From the NCBI GenBank assembly GCA_947069175.1, contig CAMTDV010000018.1:45024869-45088868 (forward strand): 64,000 nt of DNA, read 5' to 3'. Numbering within the stretch: the stretch's first letter is position 1; each line of letters starts with the position of its first letter. Made by a program: the position numbers and the translations under genes. The notes beneath the pieces were generated by a model that did not search any database, had not been told where the DNA came from, and saw nothing but the letters and a program-made list of their open reading frames with translations. The stretch comes from Scalesia atractyloides. Lineage: Eukaryota; Streptophyta; Magnoliopsida; Asterales; Asteraceae. Positions 42,546 to 52,119 of the stretch are shown here, one piece after another.

Positions 42546-44360
42546 GAACAGGTGCAGATAGAGATGTTGGAAAATAGGATCGGACGACAAGTTCTCGTGA
42601 TCCACATTGGTTTGTTATATTTTTAGAATAGTATTTCTTAAAAAACCCAAAATCCAAAAATATGTTTTTGATTTTAGGGGAGTAAGAAAAATTTTAGAAA
42701 AATAAAAAACATATGAAAAGTTGAAAATTCAAAAACATTGAAAAGACAAAAGGAATTTTGTTGTCAAAAAGGAAACGATAGTACATCAGTGGACTATCAC
42801 AGTATGCTGAAGAGTTGTATAGTTTAAAAGTGATAAACAAGTCTTACTGTGGATGTGTTGATAGGCTTTACACGTTCAGTAAATTATTTCCGAGATTTAA
42901 ACTAAATTTTACAACTGCTTAAACTTGTGGATTAACATCTCTCGGATATACGGACTTAGTACTCCGAAATTTCGTTTGAGAGATTGCCTGATTCTGAGAT
43001 ACGAGGTCTTTATAGATGATTGATATCTAGGATATTATACAAGTTCTTTTGATTTTTTGGAAGCAATAGCCTAGAACTTATATAATGCTTTTGCTAAAAA
43101 CCAAAAAAAAAAAGCATGCAAAACTGAAAAGAATCGAAAGATCTAATCATTTGCAGTGCTAAAAAGATTCCTTAATTGGAACACACCTTAAAGACGAGCC
43201 TTCCTCTCTTTGTCTGTACGGTAGTACTAACGTGAGCTCTCAAGGTCTCGCACAACCCAAATACAGATATCAGTTACGCTATACTCACCTATAAGATGAA
43301 ATATTAGGAATCTTGATACGGGAGTATATTCTGAGATGGGAACCATAGTTAAGTCAAGTTTCATAATTCATACCTAACATATCTTGGAACAACTGAGAAA
43401 TGTGTCAAAGTTTAAGTGGACAAACATATCGACAATCTAGGTAAACGAGTTTAAACCTAAAAGTCTCAAAAGGTCAACTGTACTGGTGATATGTCTCAAA
43501 CAACTGATATGATCCTTAGACACGAATTCACAAAAATATGTTTGTGAATATGTTTGTATATATTACTTTCTTTAATTGTTTTTACAGATTAAAATCAAAA
43601 AGATTTTCAGTGTGTTTTAGCATAAACATTCTAAAAATTCAAAAAGATTTTGTTTCTTCATTAGTTTCTACAAGCCAATGATGGAGAACGGTTCTTCGAA
43701 GTTTGGAAAGGTGTTATAATAGTGAAAAATTTGATGACATCTGTTAAAAACCAAAATGATTGAAAGTGTTGAAAAGTTCATTAATTTGAAACTTTAAAGT
43801 TTGAAGAAAAACATTGGTTCATTCACAACGTTTTCAAACCGAGGACATTAATTTGGACTCGATAAATGAAATTGGTTAACCAAGGTCATTAACTTGGACT
43901 TGGTCAACCAAGTGGATTTCATATTTGAAAATTTTATCAAAAGGCAAAATTCTTAAATGTTAAAAGTGTTCAAGGTCATTAAATTGAACTTGAATAACTA
44001 AAATTTGAAAAGTTGAAAGAGAAGATTACAAATTTTGAAATATTGATGGTACAAAATTTCAAAGTATTGAATCTGAAATGTTTATTTGAATGTCAGAAAG
44101 TATTTAGATAGGAATTAAAGATTGAGGGGGAGTTGATAAAGCAAAGATTAAAGATACCGGAAAGCTCAAAGCAATGGAGAGTTTGAACTCTAAAGCTAAA
44201 AGCTATGGGGAGCATGGAGATTTTAAGTTTTATCAAGACAAGCTCAAGAAATAAGAAAAGGATATAAAGATCAAGATGTTAAAGTAATTAAAGAACTAAA
44301 GATCGGAAGACTCAGAAGATTTTAAAAGTCAATGACTACGGCAACATCCAAGGGGGAGTC
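42546..44360 (+). other. 3' noncoding region of D with three polypurine tracts
   Basis: No gene. Matches the 3' noncoding region of A and E. Purine tracts: TTTTAGGGGAG (42672-42682), GAGGGGGAG (44124-44132) and AAGGGGGAGTC (44350-44360) directly before the LTR. Repeats of the ACTTGG-type word with GGTCATTAA (43850-43985) are weak tandem copies. Confidence 0.75.
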
Positions 44361-44783
44361 TGTTGGTGCATATGTTTGTTGCCTACGTCATTGTATATCG
44401 AGTCTGAGTGATTAGAACTTAATCTGTTAGAAACGAGGCGTATTTAAGTGTAATTTAGGACAAGTTCGCACGTAATGCTATGTGTGAAGTCAAGTTCGGC
44501 CGAACTTGCTTGGTCAAGTTCGCCCGAACTTCGTCTCTTACCAGCGAACTTGATTAGCTATAAATAGGTGTCTTTGTGATTTCATTTGTAACTTGAGAGA
44601 TTTTGGCACAAAGACGGCGAAGCTCTGTCGGATCCGGTTCTCGAATGTATTGAACTTTAGATCAATGGAAACAACATTTAAATGAGTAATTCTTGTTATT
44701 TGGTTAACTTGTCATTAGTTTCCGCCTAATTGGACAATAGATAACAAATTTAGGTTTCCGTGCTAATCGTGGACGTTCCTACA
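44361..44783 (+). repeat. 3' LTR of element D (423 bp)
   Basis: TGTTGGTG...TTCCTACA with TATA box TATAAATA at 44559-44566. Two palindromes, 44491-44508 and 44515-44532, stand 24 bp apart; the 5' LTR has only one. Their downstream edge is about 26 bp upstream of the TATA box. Confidence 0.92.
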
Positions 44784-46560
44784 AGCTCTATTGATGAAAT
44801 CAAGGATTTGCTGAAACAATTGATAGCTGCAAAGAGCCAACCCTCTGTCCTATCCACTGATGACCTCATAAAAGCTGTAAACCCTCTATTTCAACAACAA
44901 AAGTATCTTGCTGATCTTCAACATAAGCATCAGATGCAAGAACTTAGAAACATGGTTGATGCCAGGTATATGGATACAACTGCAGATATAAAGGCAATTA
45001 AGGCTCATCTCCTTCAAACCACTAGTACATCTCCTCCTACAGTAATCTTGGTTAATACTGATGATGCCAAAACGGGGGAGATACCTTTAAAGAAAGAAGT
45101 GCTAAAGCTAAATGACAAAGATGCACATCCAACAGTGGTTATCCCTAAGCAAGATGGCTCCAAAAAGATTGATGAAACAGCAAACATCTTTGCAAGGGAA
45201 AAGGAGAATACAAAGAAAAGGGTAATTGTTGAGAGCAGAGCTTTGATCGAGAAAAAGGTAGCCCTGCAAAAAGAAAAGGAAAATGTTGGGCCCTCAACAA
45301 AGAAGATGCCTCCTGTTAGAAAAACAAGGCAATCAACATCAACATCCATCCCTTTTAAGACAGTTGTTATCCCAAACATCAACATCCATCCCTCAAAAAC
45401 ATTTACACCTATTTCTTCAAAAGAAGTTGATACACCAATCTCAAAAGATATTATGCACCTGTTGTGTCAACATCTGTTGACACAGCAGAAGTTAGAACAA
45501 ATGTTAATTCAACCACTGCTATGGTCATAATTTCCACTTCCACACATCCACAAATATTTCACAACCACTATCACCAAATCTCAGCTTCAAAAGGAGAAAA
45601 ACCACAAATGTTGTATTTGATGACAAGATCATACCATCTCCTATACCTATGTCTTCAAAACCTGTGTCCACCACAGCAGTTATCAAACCTCCTTCTTCTC
45701 AAATGTCTATAAAGCCACTTGGTGCTTAATTTCCTCTGGAATTACAAGCTCTCAAGCCAGAAACCAAATCCTTCTTTGCAGAAGAAGATCCAGATAAAAA
45801 GGAATTTCCATCCCTAAAAGGTTATCCCAAGCCTAGAAATTTAGAAGAATACAATCAGCTTAAAGTCAAACAAGCTGAGGATATCACAAGAAGGGATACC
45901 CAGGGAAAGTCTGACAGAGTAATTCAAAATTACTGGCAATATCTCTTGAGCAAAGTTAGAAGAATAGAAGATTATGCAAGAGATCTGAGCAAACTTCTGT
46001 CATAGAGAGAAGACAAAAGCCTTAAAGAAGATTACATTAATCACATCATGGAAACCAAGTTTCTGTATAAGGCTACAAGGTCACAATTCAAAGACTGGTC
46101 TGTGAGAGAGTTGGAAGAGGAAATACAAAGAATGCAAGAAATGTTGACGGATCCTCTCAAAAATTGCCTGAAAAGAACTTAAAGTTAAAAAGAATGAAGG
46201 AAGACTTGATTGATGTTAATTATGGGTCGAAGAACCAAATCATGAGGTGGACATAGGTCAAGGTAATTGATACATATAGATCATTTGAAAAGAGAAGAAA
46301 AACTGATCCACAATTGCCTAAGAAGCCAGAGATCTAGCAGAGAATACAGCTCAACAACCTCAACACTCTTCAAAACCAAATGAAACATCTGTTGTATCTA
46401 TTCTAGCCTTAAATCAAAGAAAAAGGCAAATGGATATGGTAGAAGAAGATAAGAGAGTGTATGAGCACATAAAGGAAGGCATCCAGAATATGATCGACTT
46501 CCATACTGATGAGACCAGTCAAAAGCTTGCAGAAGATCTGTCTCTTATGGCACAATAAAC
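44784..46560 (+). pseudogene. Post-pol accessory ORF, second part (element C)
   Basis: Continues the reading of 37630-37775 after D: ERVTKIES joins SIDEIKDLLKQL at the target duplication. 44784-45530 is a helical, Gln/Lys-rich segment (QKYLADLQHKHQMQEL) likely to form a coiled coil, then a basic stretch (EKENTKKRVIVES, KEKENVGPSTKKM). After a frameshift near 45470, about 45723-46180 encodes EDPDKKEFPSLKGYPKPRNLE and YWQYLLSKVRRIEDYARDLSK, and 46380-46557 the end. Several stops occur. Function unknown. Confidence 0.7.
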
Positions 46561-46593
46561 AATCCTTCCTACCTTAACAATAACTTGCCTAAG

Positions 46594-46701
46594 AATGTAT
46601 ACTGCGATGCGTCACGTTTGGGCCTTGGTTGCGTGCTTATGCAAAAGCACAAAGTGATAGCCTATGCATCCAGACAATTGAATGTGCATGAGAAGAACTA
46701 C
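46594..46701 (+). repeat. Second copy of gypsy RNase H segment
   Basis: Bases 46594-46701 repeat 29707-29812 of G1 (TATACTG-GATGCGTCA to GAGAAGAACTAC) with a handful of differences, and are followed, as there, by the LTR of element C. The body of C is thus joined to a second copy of its own left-hand flank, not to its right-hand flank. Confidence 0.9.
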
Positions 46702-47149
46702 TGTTGGGATTGACCCTGTACAAAGGAACAGATGATATAAATCCAAAATACTCTATCAGAGGATTGGTCCTGCTAACAGCACTTACAACCGCTAAGTGTC
46801 TAAACTCTGCCTTCTAAAGTCTGATACATGCAAACATCTGCCTACATAAAAGCCAAAGATTTGACAGAAGAAAGGAAGCAGTGCTTAGCCATCAGGGTTT
46901 AGTTTATTTGTTTTAATTTCAATGTAACAGTGCTTTTGCACTAGCAGATGTTAGGGATCAGTGTTTCTAGTAAGTTAGGTAGTTAGTATAAATACTACTG
47001 TCAATGTAAGAGTTATTCTTGTCTTCTTAAAAAGATCTTTACACCAATCATCTTCTTCCATTTTTTGTACTATCAAGCTTTATAATAGGTTGAGGGGGAG
47101 TTTATGAATCACATGCAAAGTTTAGATACTTGAAAGCATGATGATGATG
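46702..47149 (+). repeat. Truncated second LTR of element C
   Basis: Matches 29813 to about 30305 with an internal deletion of about 60 bp before the TATA region and small indels. It stops within a run of GATGAT at about 47149 and passes straight into gypsy sequence (AAAATTCATAATGC). The last 120-130 bp of the LTR and about 350 bp of gypsy RNase H are missing together. Confidence 0.85.
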
Positions 47150-47753
47150 ATGAAAATTCATAATGCATAGCGAGAAGCTTCGAAAGATGAGAATCTGAGT
47201 AGAGAAGGTTTGAGAGGTTTGGAATGTGAACTGATACCAATAGCGGATATAGTAATGTACTTCATGAACCAAGTTTGGGTTCCGCTTAGAGGTAACCTAC
47301 GTGAACTGGTTATGAACGAGGCTCATAAGTCCAGATTTCGATTCACCCAGGTTCTACGAAGATGTATCATGATAATAAGGAGTTATACTGGTGGCCAAAT
47401 ATGGAGAGAGATATTGCGGTATATGTGAGTAAATGTCTGACGTGTTCGAAGGTTAAGGCTGAACATCAGAGGCCGTCTGGGCTTCTGCAGCAACCGGAGA
47501 TTCCTAAATGGAACTGGGAGCATCTTGCTATGGACTTTATCACCAAATTACCCCGTACGTCATGTGGACATGACACCATATGGGTAATTGTGGATCGATT
47601 GACAAAGTTTGCTCATTTCTTACCCATTAAGGAAACAGACAAGACAGAAAAGATATCACAATTGTACCTCAACGAGATCATAGCCCAACATGGAGTGCTT
47701 GTGTCAATTATCTCCGATAGAGATGGATGATTTGACTCCAGATTTTGGCGATC
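47150..47753 (+). pseudogene. Gypsy integrase, N-terminal part and core (G1)
   Basis: Frames 47210-47428 and 47362-47730. Conserved blocks: WVPLRGNLRELVMNEAHKS, the HHCC finger ending CLTCSKVKAEHQRPSGLLQQ, MDFITKLP with the first catalytic aspartate, WVIVDRLTKFAHFLP, and SIISDRDG with the second. A one-base shift near 47360 and a TGA after DRDG (about 47728) break it. Copia E is inserted 25 bp further on, between the second aspartate and the glutamate. Confidence 0.9.
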
Positions 47754-48153
47754 TGTAGGACCGATCCTCGATACATAGGAACCTAAATTTGATATCTGAC
47801 GTCCATAATAGCGGAAATATTACATCGTGTTACCAATAGACAAGAATTAATCAGTTAATCGTCAGTTTCATTAATTAAACATTCAGATTACAGACTGACA
47901 GAGCTTCACCTCTACAATGCCAAAGTTACAAATGAGACACACAAGCTAGGTATTTATAGCGCAACAAGTTCGGCCCAATATGTGTAAGTTCGCCCGAACT
48001 TGCCTATGCAAGTTCGGCCGAACATGCTTAAACATGTTATTACATGGGCGAACTTGGCTAAGACTCTTCATAAATACTTCTTAACCTAGCCTATCCAGCT
48101 CTATACAATACAGACTCGATATAAGACTAAGACATTGACATTCTGCACCAACA
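47754..48153 (-). repeat. 3' LTR of element E (400 bp)
   Basis: TGTAGGACC...CACCAACA on the plus strand. TATA box complement TATTTATA at 47951-47958, followed directly by palindromes at 47965, 47985 and 48009, which are upstream of the TATA box in the direction of transcription. Confidence 0.93.
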
Positions 48154-49368
48154 GACTCCGTCTTGGATATCGTCTTCGTCTTTTATCAGTCTTCAAAACT
48201 CTGTCTTCATATATACGTTAACGTACCCGACCAAAGAAGTTCTTGTACGGCTTCTTTCGTCTCTCTTGTTTCGGATCCGGCGTCTGATCAGTTGGCGGAG
48301 GTCTTTTAAAATTAGCCATCTTGAGCGAACTTTGCCTTACCGCTTTTTCCATCTTTTCTTTAATCGCCTCACTTCTGGTTTCTTCCTTTAACAATTCAAT
48401 TCTTTCTAGATCCCTCCACTTTGTCTACAACATCTTCCCTGAATTCACTTCACGTGCATAGCAAACGTTGACAACTTTCTGATACTTCATCGCTTGTACC
48501 TTTTCTCTTTCTTCAAAAACAATCTTGCTATAGAAAAGGCATTTTATATCTTCTCTCGAGCAGTTTACCAACCACATAGGATCTAGAATTCTTATCTTCC
48601 TCCACAATCCTCTTATACCCATCACTTCAACTCGTTCCTTAGCAATATCCAAGTGATCTTCAAACTTTAATACAATCACTGCTTCACATGTAGCTGAATC
48701 AATCTGCCACCACTTGAATAAAGGATAAAAATTTTGTTCAATCGGCATAAGCTGCATCATAATCAACGTTATGTCCCTTTCCCTGTAACCTTGTTAATCT
48801 TTATTCTACGTCTCGGAATAAACGGCTTCCAGTGATTCCAACCTTTTTCAGCTTCGTACTTTATCATCTTCCATAACATTTGATCAACTGTCTTCATCTG
48901 ATAAATAACATTCACTGTTTGCACCAGCTCTTCATATCCCAATACGGCAATGCCTTTAAATCAGCAAGATATTTGAAGTATTGCACTCCAAACTTTCTTT
49001 TGATTGCATATACATTGAGCTCCTTAAACCATCCCCAACTCAATATATCTCCTAAAGAAATATCTTTATCTCTGGTGAAGAATGCTAGTGGACGTCGAAA
49101 CTTACGTTCACGAGGCATCTCCTTGAACCAGGTCTTTCTAGCTTCAGCTATCCCCTCTTTGGTCATTGGCCTAGGAATTTTTCTTTCGTAACTCTTCAGA
49201 AATCCTATATTTCAACATATCTTCATTCAGCTGTTTATACATTTCTTCGAATGTAGGAAAACTTTCTGAATCCTGACCAACATACTTATCTTTCTTTTCT
49301 GTTTCATCATCTGAGGACCAGTCTTCAACAATCACCCGGTTGTATTCATCAGCTTCGAATCTTCTTTC
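48154..49368 (-). pseudogene. Accessory ORF, C-terminal part (element E)
   Basis: Pieces 49166-48912 and 48766-48425 plus a basic tail down to about 48220 encode the same protein as 36-1095: TRDKDISLGDILSWGWFKEL, EAVIVLKFEDHLDIAKERVEV, DPMWLVNCSREDIK. These blocks are conserved between two independent copies, which suggests the protein was under selection while the elements were active. The C-terminus is basic. Three breaks are seen. No similarity to a known family is recognised. Confidence 0.75.
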
Positions 49369-50088
49369 TTACTGATACTCTTTTGGCTCAAATGTATCCA
49401 CATTCATTATCTCCTCAAAATCAAACTCCAAGTTTTCAACCTCAGCTTCAACCAGCTTCGCCAGATCTTCTTTCATGTAATTATGTACAAACTCACCTTC
49501 TTCAACATTGTGTTCCAACATCAGTATTAAAGGTTTTGTAGGTACTGCAGTCATAGGCTTCACAAAACGATCAACATTTAACATATCAATATCATCTGAA
49601 GGACCTTTTTTCCCTGACTCCCCATGGCTTTTATCTTCCATTTGATTCGATTCATCATTCATCAGATCAGAAAAATCAAATTCATCAGAGACTTTTGCTT
49701 CATTGATCTTTAAGCCTGTACCACCGTGATCAAAATCATCATCACCCTGATCAAAATCGTCATCATCATCCCCTACATTCCAATCTTCATATCCTTCCAC
49801 TTCTTTATCCTCATTCTTATCCTCTTTCTCAGCTTCATCATCGTCTTTTTCTTCAGTAATGACAATAGGGTCAGAAGGCTTGACAGATTCGTCAACCTTT
49901 TGGATATCAGACTCAGAAGCTTTTGAAACATCTTCAGTAGACTTCTCGGGAACATCAGAAGATTTCTCTGTAGTAGATTTAGGGGCTTCTCCCTCTACCT
50001 GCTTCCCTTTACCACCCTCAGCCAATTCTCTTTTAGCACGTTCTTTGGCCTTGACGATCCAGACGATCGTATTCGGCGATAAAATCAA
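49369..50088 (-). CDS. Accessory ORF, acidic region (element E)
   Basis: 239 residues dominated by Asp, Glu and Lys (for example EKDDDEAEKEDKNEDKEVEG, then DVGDDDDDF-like runs), followed by SDLMNDESNQ and a short hydrophobic MTAVPTKPLILMLEHN stretch. A strongly acidic disordered linker is the best description. It joins the coiled coil upstream (50575-50033) by overlap through a frameshift. Confidence 0.7.
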   Translation of the reverse strand: MILSPNTIVWIVKAKERAKRELAEGGKGKQVEGEAPKSTTEKSSDVPEKSTEDVSKASESDIQKVDESVKPSDPIVITEEKDDDEAEKEDKNEDKEVEGYEDWNVGDDDDDFDQGDDDFDHGGTGLKINEAKVSDEFDFSDLMNDESNQMEDKSHGESGKKGPSDDIDMLNVDRFVKPMTAVPTKPLILMLEHNVEEGEFVHNYMKEDLAKLVEAEVENLEFDFEEIMNVDTFEPKEYQ

Positions 50089-50575
50089 TATTCAGATTAT
50101 TGGATAACACCTTTTGTAATCTGATGAATCTTCGATCATTCAGAGCGTGATTTTTCTTCATTTCTGCAATCTTTGTTTGTAATTTTTCATTGGCGTCCTG
50201 TAGACCTTCTATCAACGCCTTGTAATATTCTCTTTCATTTTCAAGCACCTTCACTTTATCATCAAGAATTTCTCTTTCGACTTCACTTTGATTGACCTTC
50301 TTTACGAGCTCAGCTTTTTCAATCTCAATCTGCGCAACTTTATCTTCTAATACCTTCACACGCTTTTCTAACATTTCAGCATTCGTTACAGGGAAAAGTT
50401 CATCCAAGTCTTCAAGACTTATAGGACCATGTGGCATATCACCAAACATATTTCCCCTCGGTGTCTTGGGTGTTGAATCTTTTGGTGTAGACTTCTTTGG
50501 CATAGAGCTTTCAGGAATAGAAGTCTTTTGAGCACTCGACGATTCAGCGATTGGAACTTCAATAAATTCAGACAT
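50033..50575 (-). CDS. Accessory ORF, coiled-coil region (element E)
   Basis: 180 residues. After a Ser/Pro/Lys-rich start, GPISLEDLDELFPV leads into about 90 residues of heptad pattern (MLEKRVKVLEDKVAQIEIEK, then VLENEREYYKALIEGLQDAN), a convincing coiled coil that would give dimers or trimers. It ends by frameshift into the acidic region. Confidence 0.78.
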   Translation of the reverse strand: MSEFIEVPIAESSSAQKTSIPESSMPKKSTPKDSTPKTPRGNMFGDMPHGPISLEDLDELFPVTNAEMLEKRVKVLEDKVAQIEIEKAELVKKVNQSEVEREILDDKVKVLENEREYYKALIEGLQDANEKLQTKIAEMKKNHALNDRRFIRLQKVLSNNLNIDFIAEYDRLDRQGQRTC

Positions 50576-50668
50576 AGGAGGTTCTTGTGTAACTCCTTGT
50601 CTTTCAGCTTCTTCATGAATGATAACAGGAGGTTCTTGTGGAGGAAGTTCTTGTGTGGCTCCTTTCTC

Positions 50669-51049
50669 CTAAGCACCAGAAGGTTCTTGTGTGGCTTCTG
50701 TGCTTTGAACTTTGCTCTTGTATCTTTTGCTCACCGCTTTCTGAGCTTTCTTAGCCTTTCGTTTCCCTTTAGTGTGCGGTGACCCTGTAGTTTTCTTAGA
50801 TATTTCGATTGCAAGAGATTTTGTACGCTTCGCCTTTTTCTTAGGCCTCTCCTCATCAGATTCTTTTTCTGCGCTCGGATCAAAATCTGTATCCAATCTC
50901 TTTTCTTTTTCTGCTCTTATTTCAGCCTCTGTCTTTTCAGTCTCTTTATCAGATTCTTCATTTTCAGACGTAGCAGAAATTACTTCTTCTTGAGTCGACT
51001 TCACTGTTTCTTGACTCTCATTAACAACTACAGTGCTAGATCCAGCCAC
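50669..51049 (-). CDS. Accessory ORF, charged basic region (element E)
   Basis: 126 residues, with Glu-rich first half (EEVISATSENEESDKETEKT) and a Lys/Arg-rich second half (RPKKKAKRTKS, KGKRKAKKAQKAVSKRYKSK) that contains monopartite nuclear-localisation-like clusters. It lies between the N-terminal domain and the coiled coil, in a shifted frame. Confidence 0.68.
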   Translation of the reverse strand: MAGSSTVVVNESQETVKSTQEEVISATSENEESDKETEKTEAEIRAEKEKRLDTDFDPSAEKESDEERPKKKAKRTKSLAIEISKKTTGSPHTKGKRKAKKAQKAVSKRYKSKVQSTEATQEPSGA

Positions 51050-51140
51050 TGCCTCAAAATTCTCAGTCTCCTCCTCATCACAAGAAAAGTTTCAGCTTTC
51101 TTTAACGCTCGCTTCTTATTTGGTTTATCAGCTTCATCTT

Positions 51141-51857
51141 TCAAAAACCATTCACTTCTTGCCTTCGGTTTGAATTCTTTAAACCACTCTCGTTCAGTTT
51201 AAGCTCATTCTCATCGTTGCTACCTTCTTTTCTCCATTTGTTTCCAGGTGGCGATACATAATCTGAATCTTTAATTGCTCCAAATACTGGTTTGGCAATA
51301 GGAGCTGAAGCTTGTTTCTGAAACTTGATAAGCTTCTTCACTGTGGTTTCGCCGAGATGAACCAAATAAAGAAAGTCATGCGGATCTCGAGCAATGTTGG
51401 GATACTTATCATCAATTAGCATCTGAATAAATCTTGGATATAAACACAATCTTGAATCCTCCATATTCTTCGACATGTGAATGAACACCATCTTAGACAC
51501 ATTGAACGGCTTCTTCAAAATAAGCGTCGTTGCCATGCTAGCCAAATAATGTTGAACATCATCTAAACCGGCTTTGCGATGGCTGAACATGTGAATTAAA
51601 GCATGCATCAAAAGTTTATAGGGATTTGGCACTTCTCCTTTCTTCAACGTTGGTTTATTCCCACTCCCTTTATATCCCATGCGGAAAAAGCATCCGCGAA
51701 CCATCTTCTCATCTAGATGCATTGGATCATCTTCTTTATCTTTAAGCTCCAAAATCCTTCGAATATCGCCTTCAATAACTGTGATCGGCTTTACCTCATC
51801 ACCAACTTGTACGGTTGAAGAGATCGTCTTCTCGTCAGCGCTTAGACTCGCATTCAT
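51141..51857 (-). CDS. Accessory ORF, N-terminal domain (element E)
   Basis: 238 residues. Conserved-looking features: IEGDIRRILELKDKEDDPMH, CFFRMGYKGSGNKPTLKKGE, LLMHALIHMFSHRKAGLDDV, KPFNVSKMVFIHMSKNM and LCLYPRFIQMLIDD. The order and spacing of these blocks resemble the N-terminal piece of the accessory ORF of C (36266-36631). The frame is open on the upstream side to a TGA at about 51876, which probably replaced a Trp codon. A folded domain of unknown function is likely. Confidence 0.75.
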   Translation of the reverse strand: MNASLSADEKTISSTVQVGDEVKPITVIEGDIRRILELKDKEDDPMHLDEKMVRGCFFRMGYKGSGNKPTLKKGEVPNPYKLLMHALIHMFSHRKAGLDDVQHYLASMATTLILKKPFNVSKMVFIHMSKNMEDSRLCLYPRFIQMLIDDKYPNIARDPHDFLYLVHLGETTVKKLIKFQKQASAPIAKPVFGAIKDSDYVSPPGNKWRKEGSNDENELKLNESGLKNSNRRQEVNGF

Positions 51858-51878
51858 CCAGAAGTGAATAATATGGGA

Positions 51879-52064
51879 TCAATTAGAAACGGTGCGTTCT
51901 GTAATAGCACGGCGAATGTGACTATCTTCGAGAAACTTCAAAATGCTATCATATTCTTTCAACGATGGACAAATAGACTTGTCAAGCGTGATACATGTAT
52001 TGTGATTTTTGGAAAACTCAAATGAGATAACATGCGCTGGAACCTGTGCATGAAAAAACGACAT
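51879..52064 (-). CDS. Accessory ORF, start (element E)
   Basis: Begins MSFFHAQVPAHVISFEFSKN, 61 residues, and ends at a TGA after RTVSN; the frame then continues as SHIIHFWMNASL in 51857-51141. It follows the palindrome array by about 55 bp, so 52064 is a plausible translation start. A spliced or subgenomic message would be needed to express it, because pol ends 2.3 kb upstream. Confidence 0.62.
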   Translation of the reverse strand: MSFFHAQVPAHVISFEFSKNHNTCITLDKSICPSLKEYDSILKFLEDSHIRRAITERTVSN

Positions 52065-52119
52065 AAAACAATTAGCACGCTTTTCAAGGAAAAATCAAAA
52101 AATTTTCTAACACTTTAAT

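Larger units (their letters stand above)
37776..44783 (+). mobile_element. Non-autonomous copia element D, gag only (7,008 bp)
   Basis: LTRs at 37776-38172 and 44361-44783, primer site, palindrome array, gag with two zinc knuckles, then a jump from the protease active site (about 42360) to the last codons of RNase H (about 42545). Integrase, RT and RNase H are absent. Target duplication AGCTT (37771-37775) / AGCTC (44784-44788), one mismatch. It belongs to the A/E clade by gag and 3' noncoding sequence. This layout matches TR-GAG elements, non-autonomous retrotransposons that keep only gag. Confidence 0.9.
29813..46593 (+). mobile_element. Copia element C with nested element D
   Basis: 5' LTR 29813-30430, primer site, gag, protease, integrase, RT, RNase H, then a large accessory ORF (35739-37775 joined to 44784-46560). 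Element D (37776-44783) sits inside the accessory ORF. The body ends at 46593, where instead of a 3' LTR a 108-bp copy of the gypsy RNase H segment appears, followed by a second LTR (46702-47149). No target duplication can be read because the right LTR end is deleted. Without D the body is about 9.8 kb. Confidence 0.85.
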
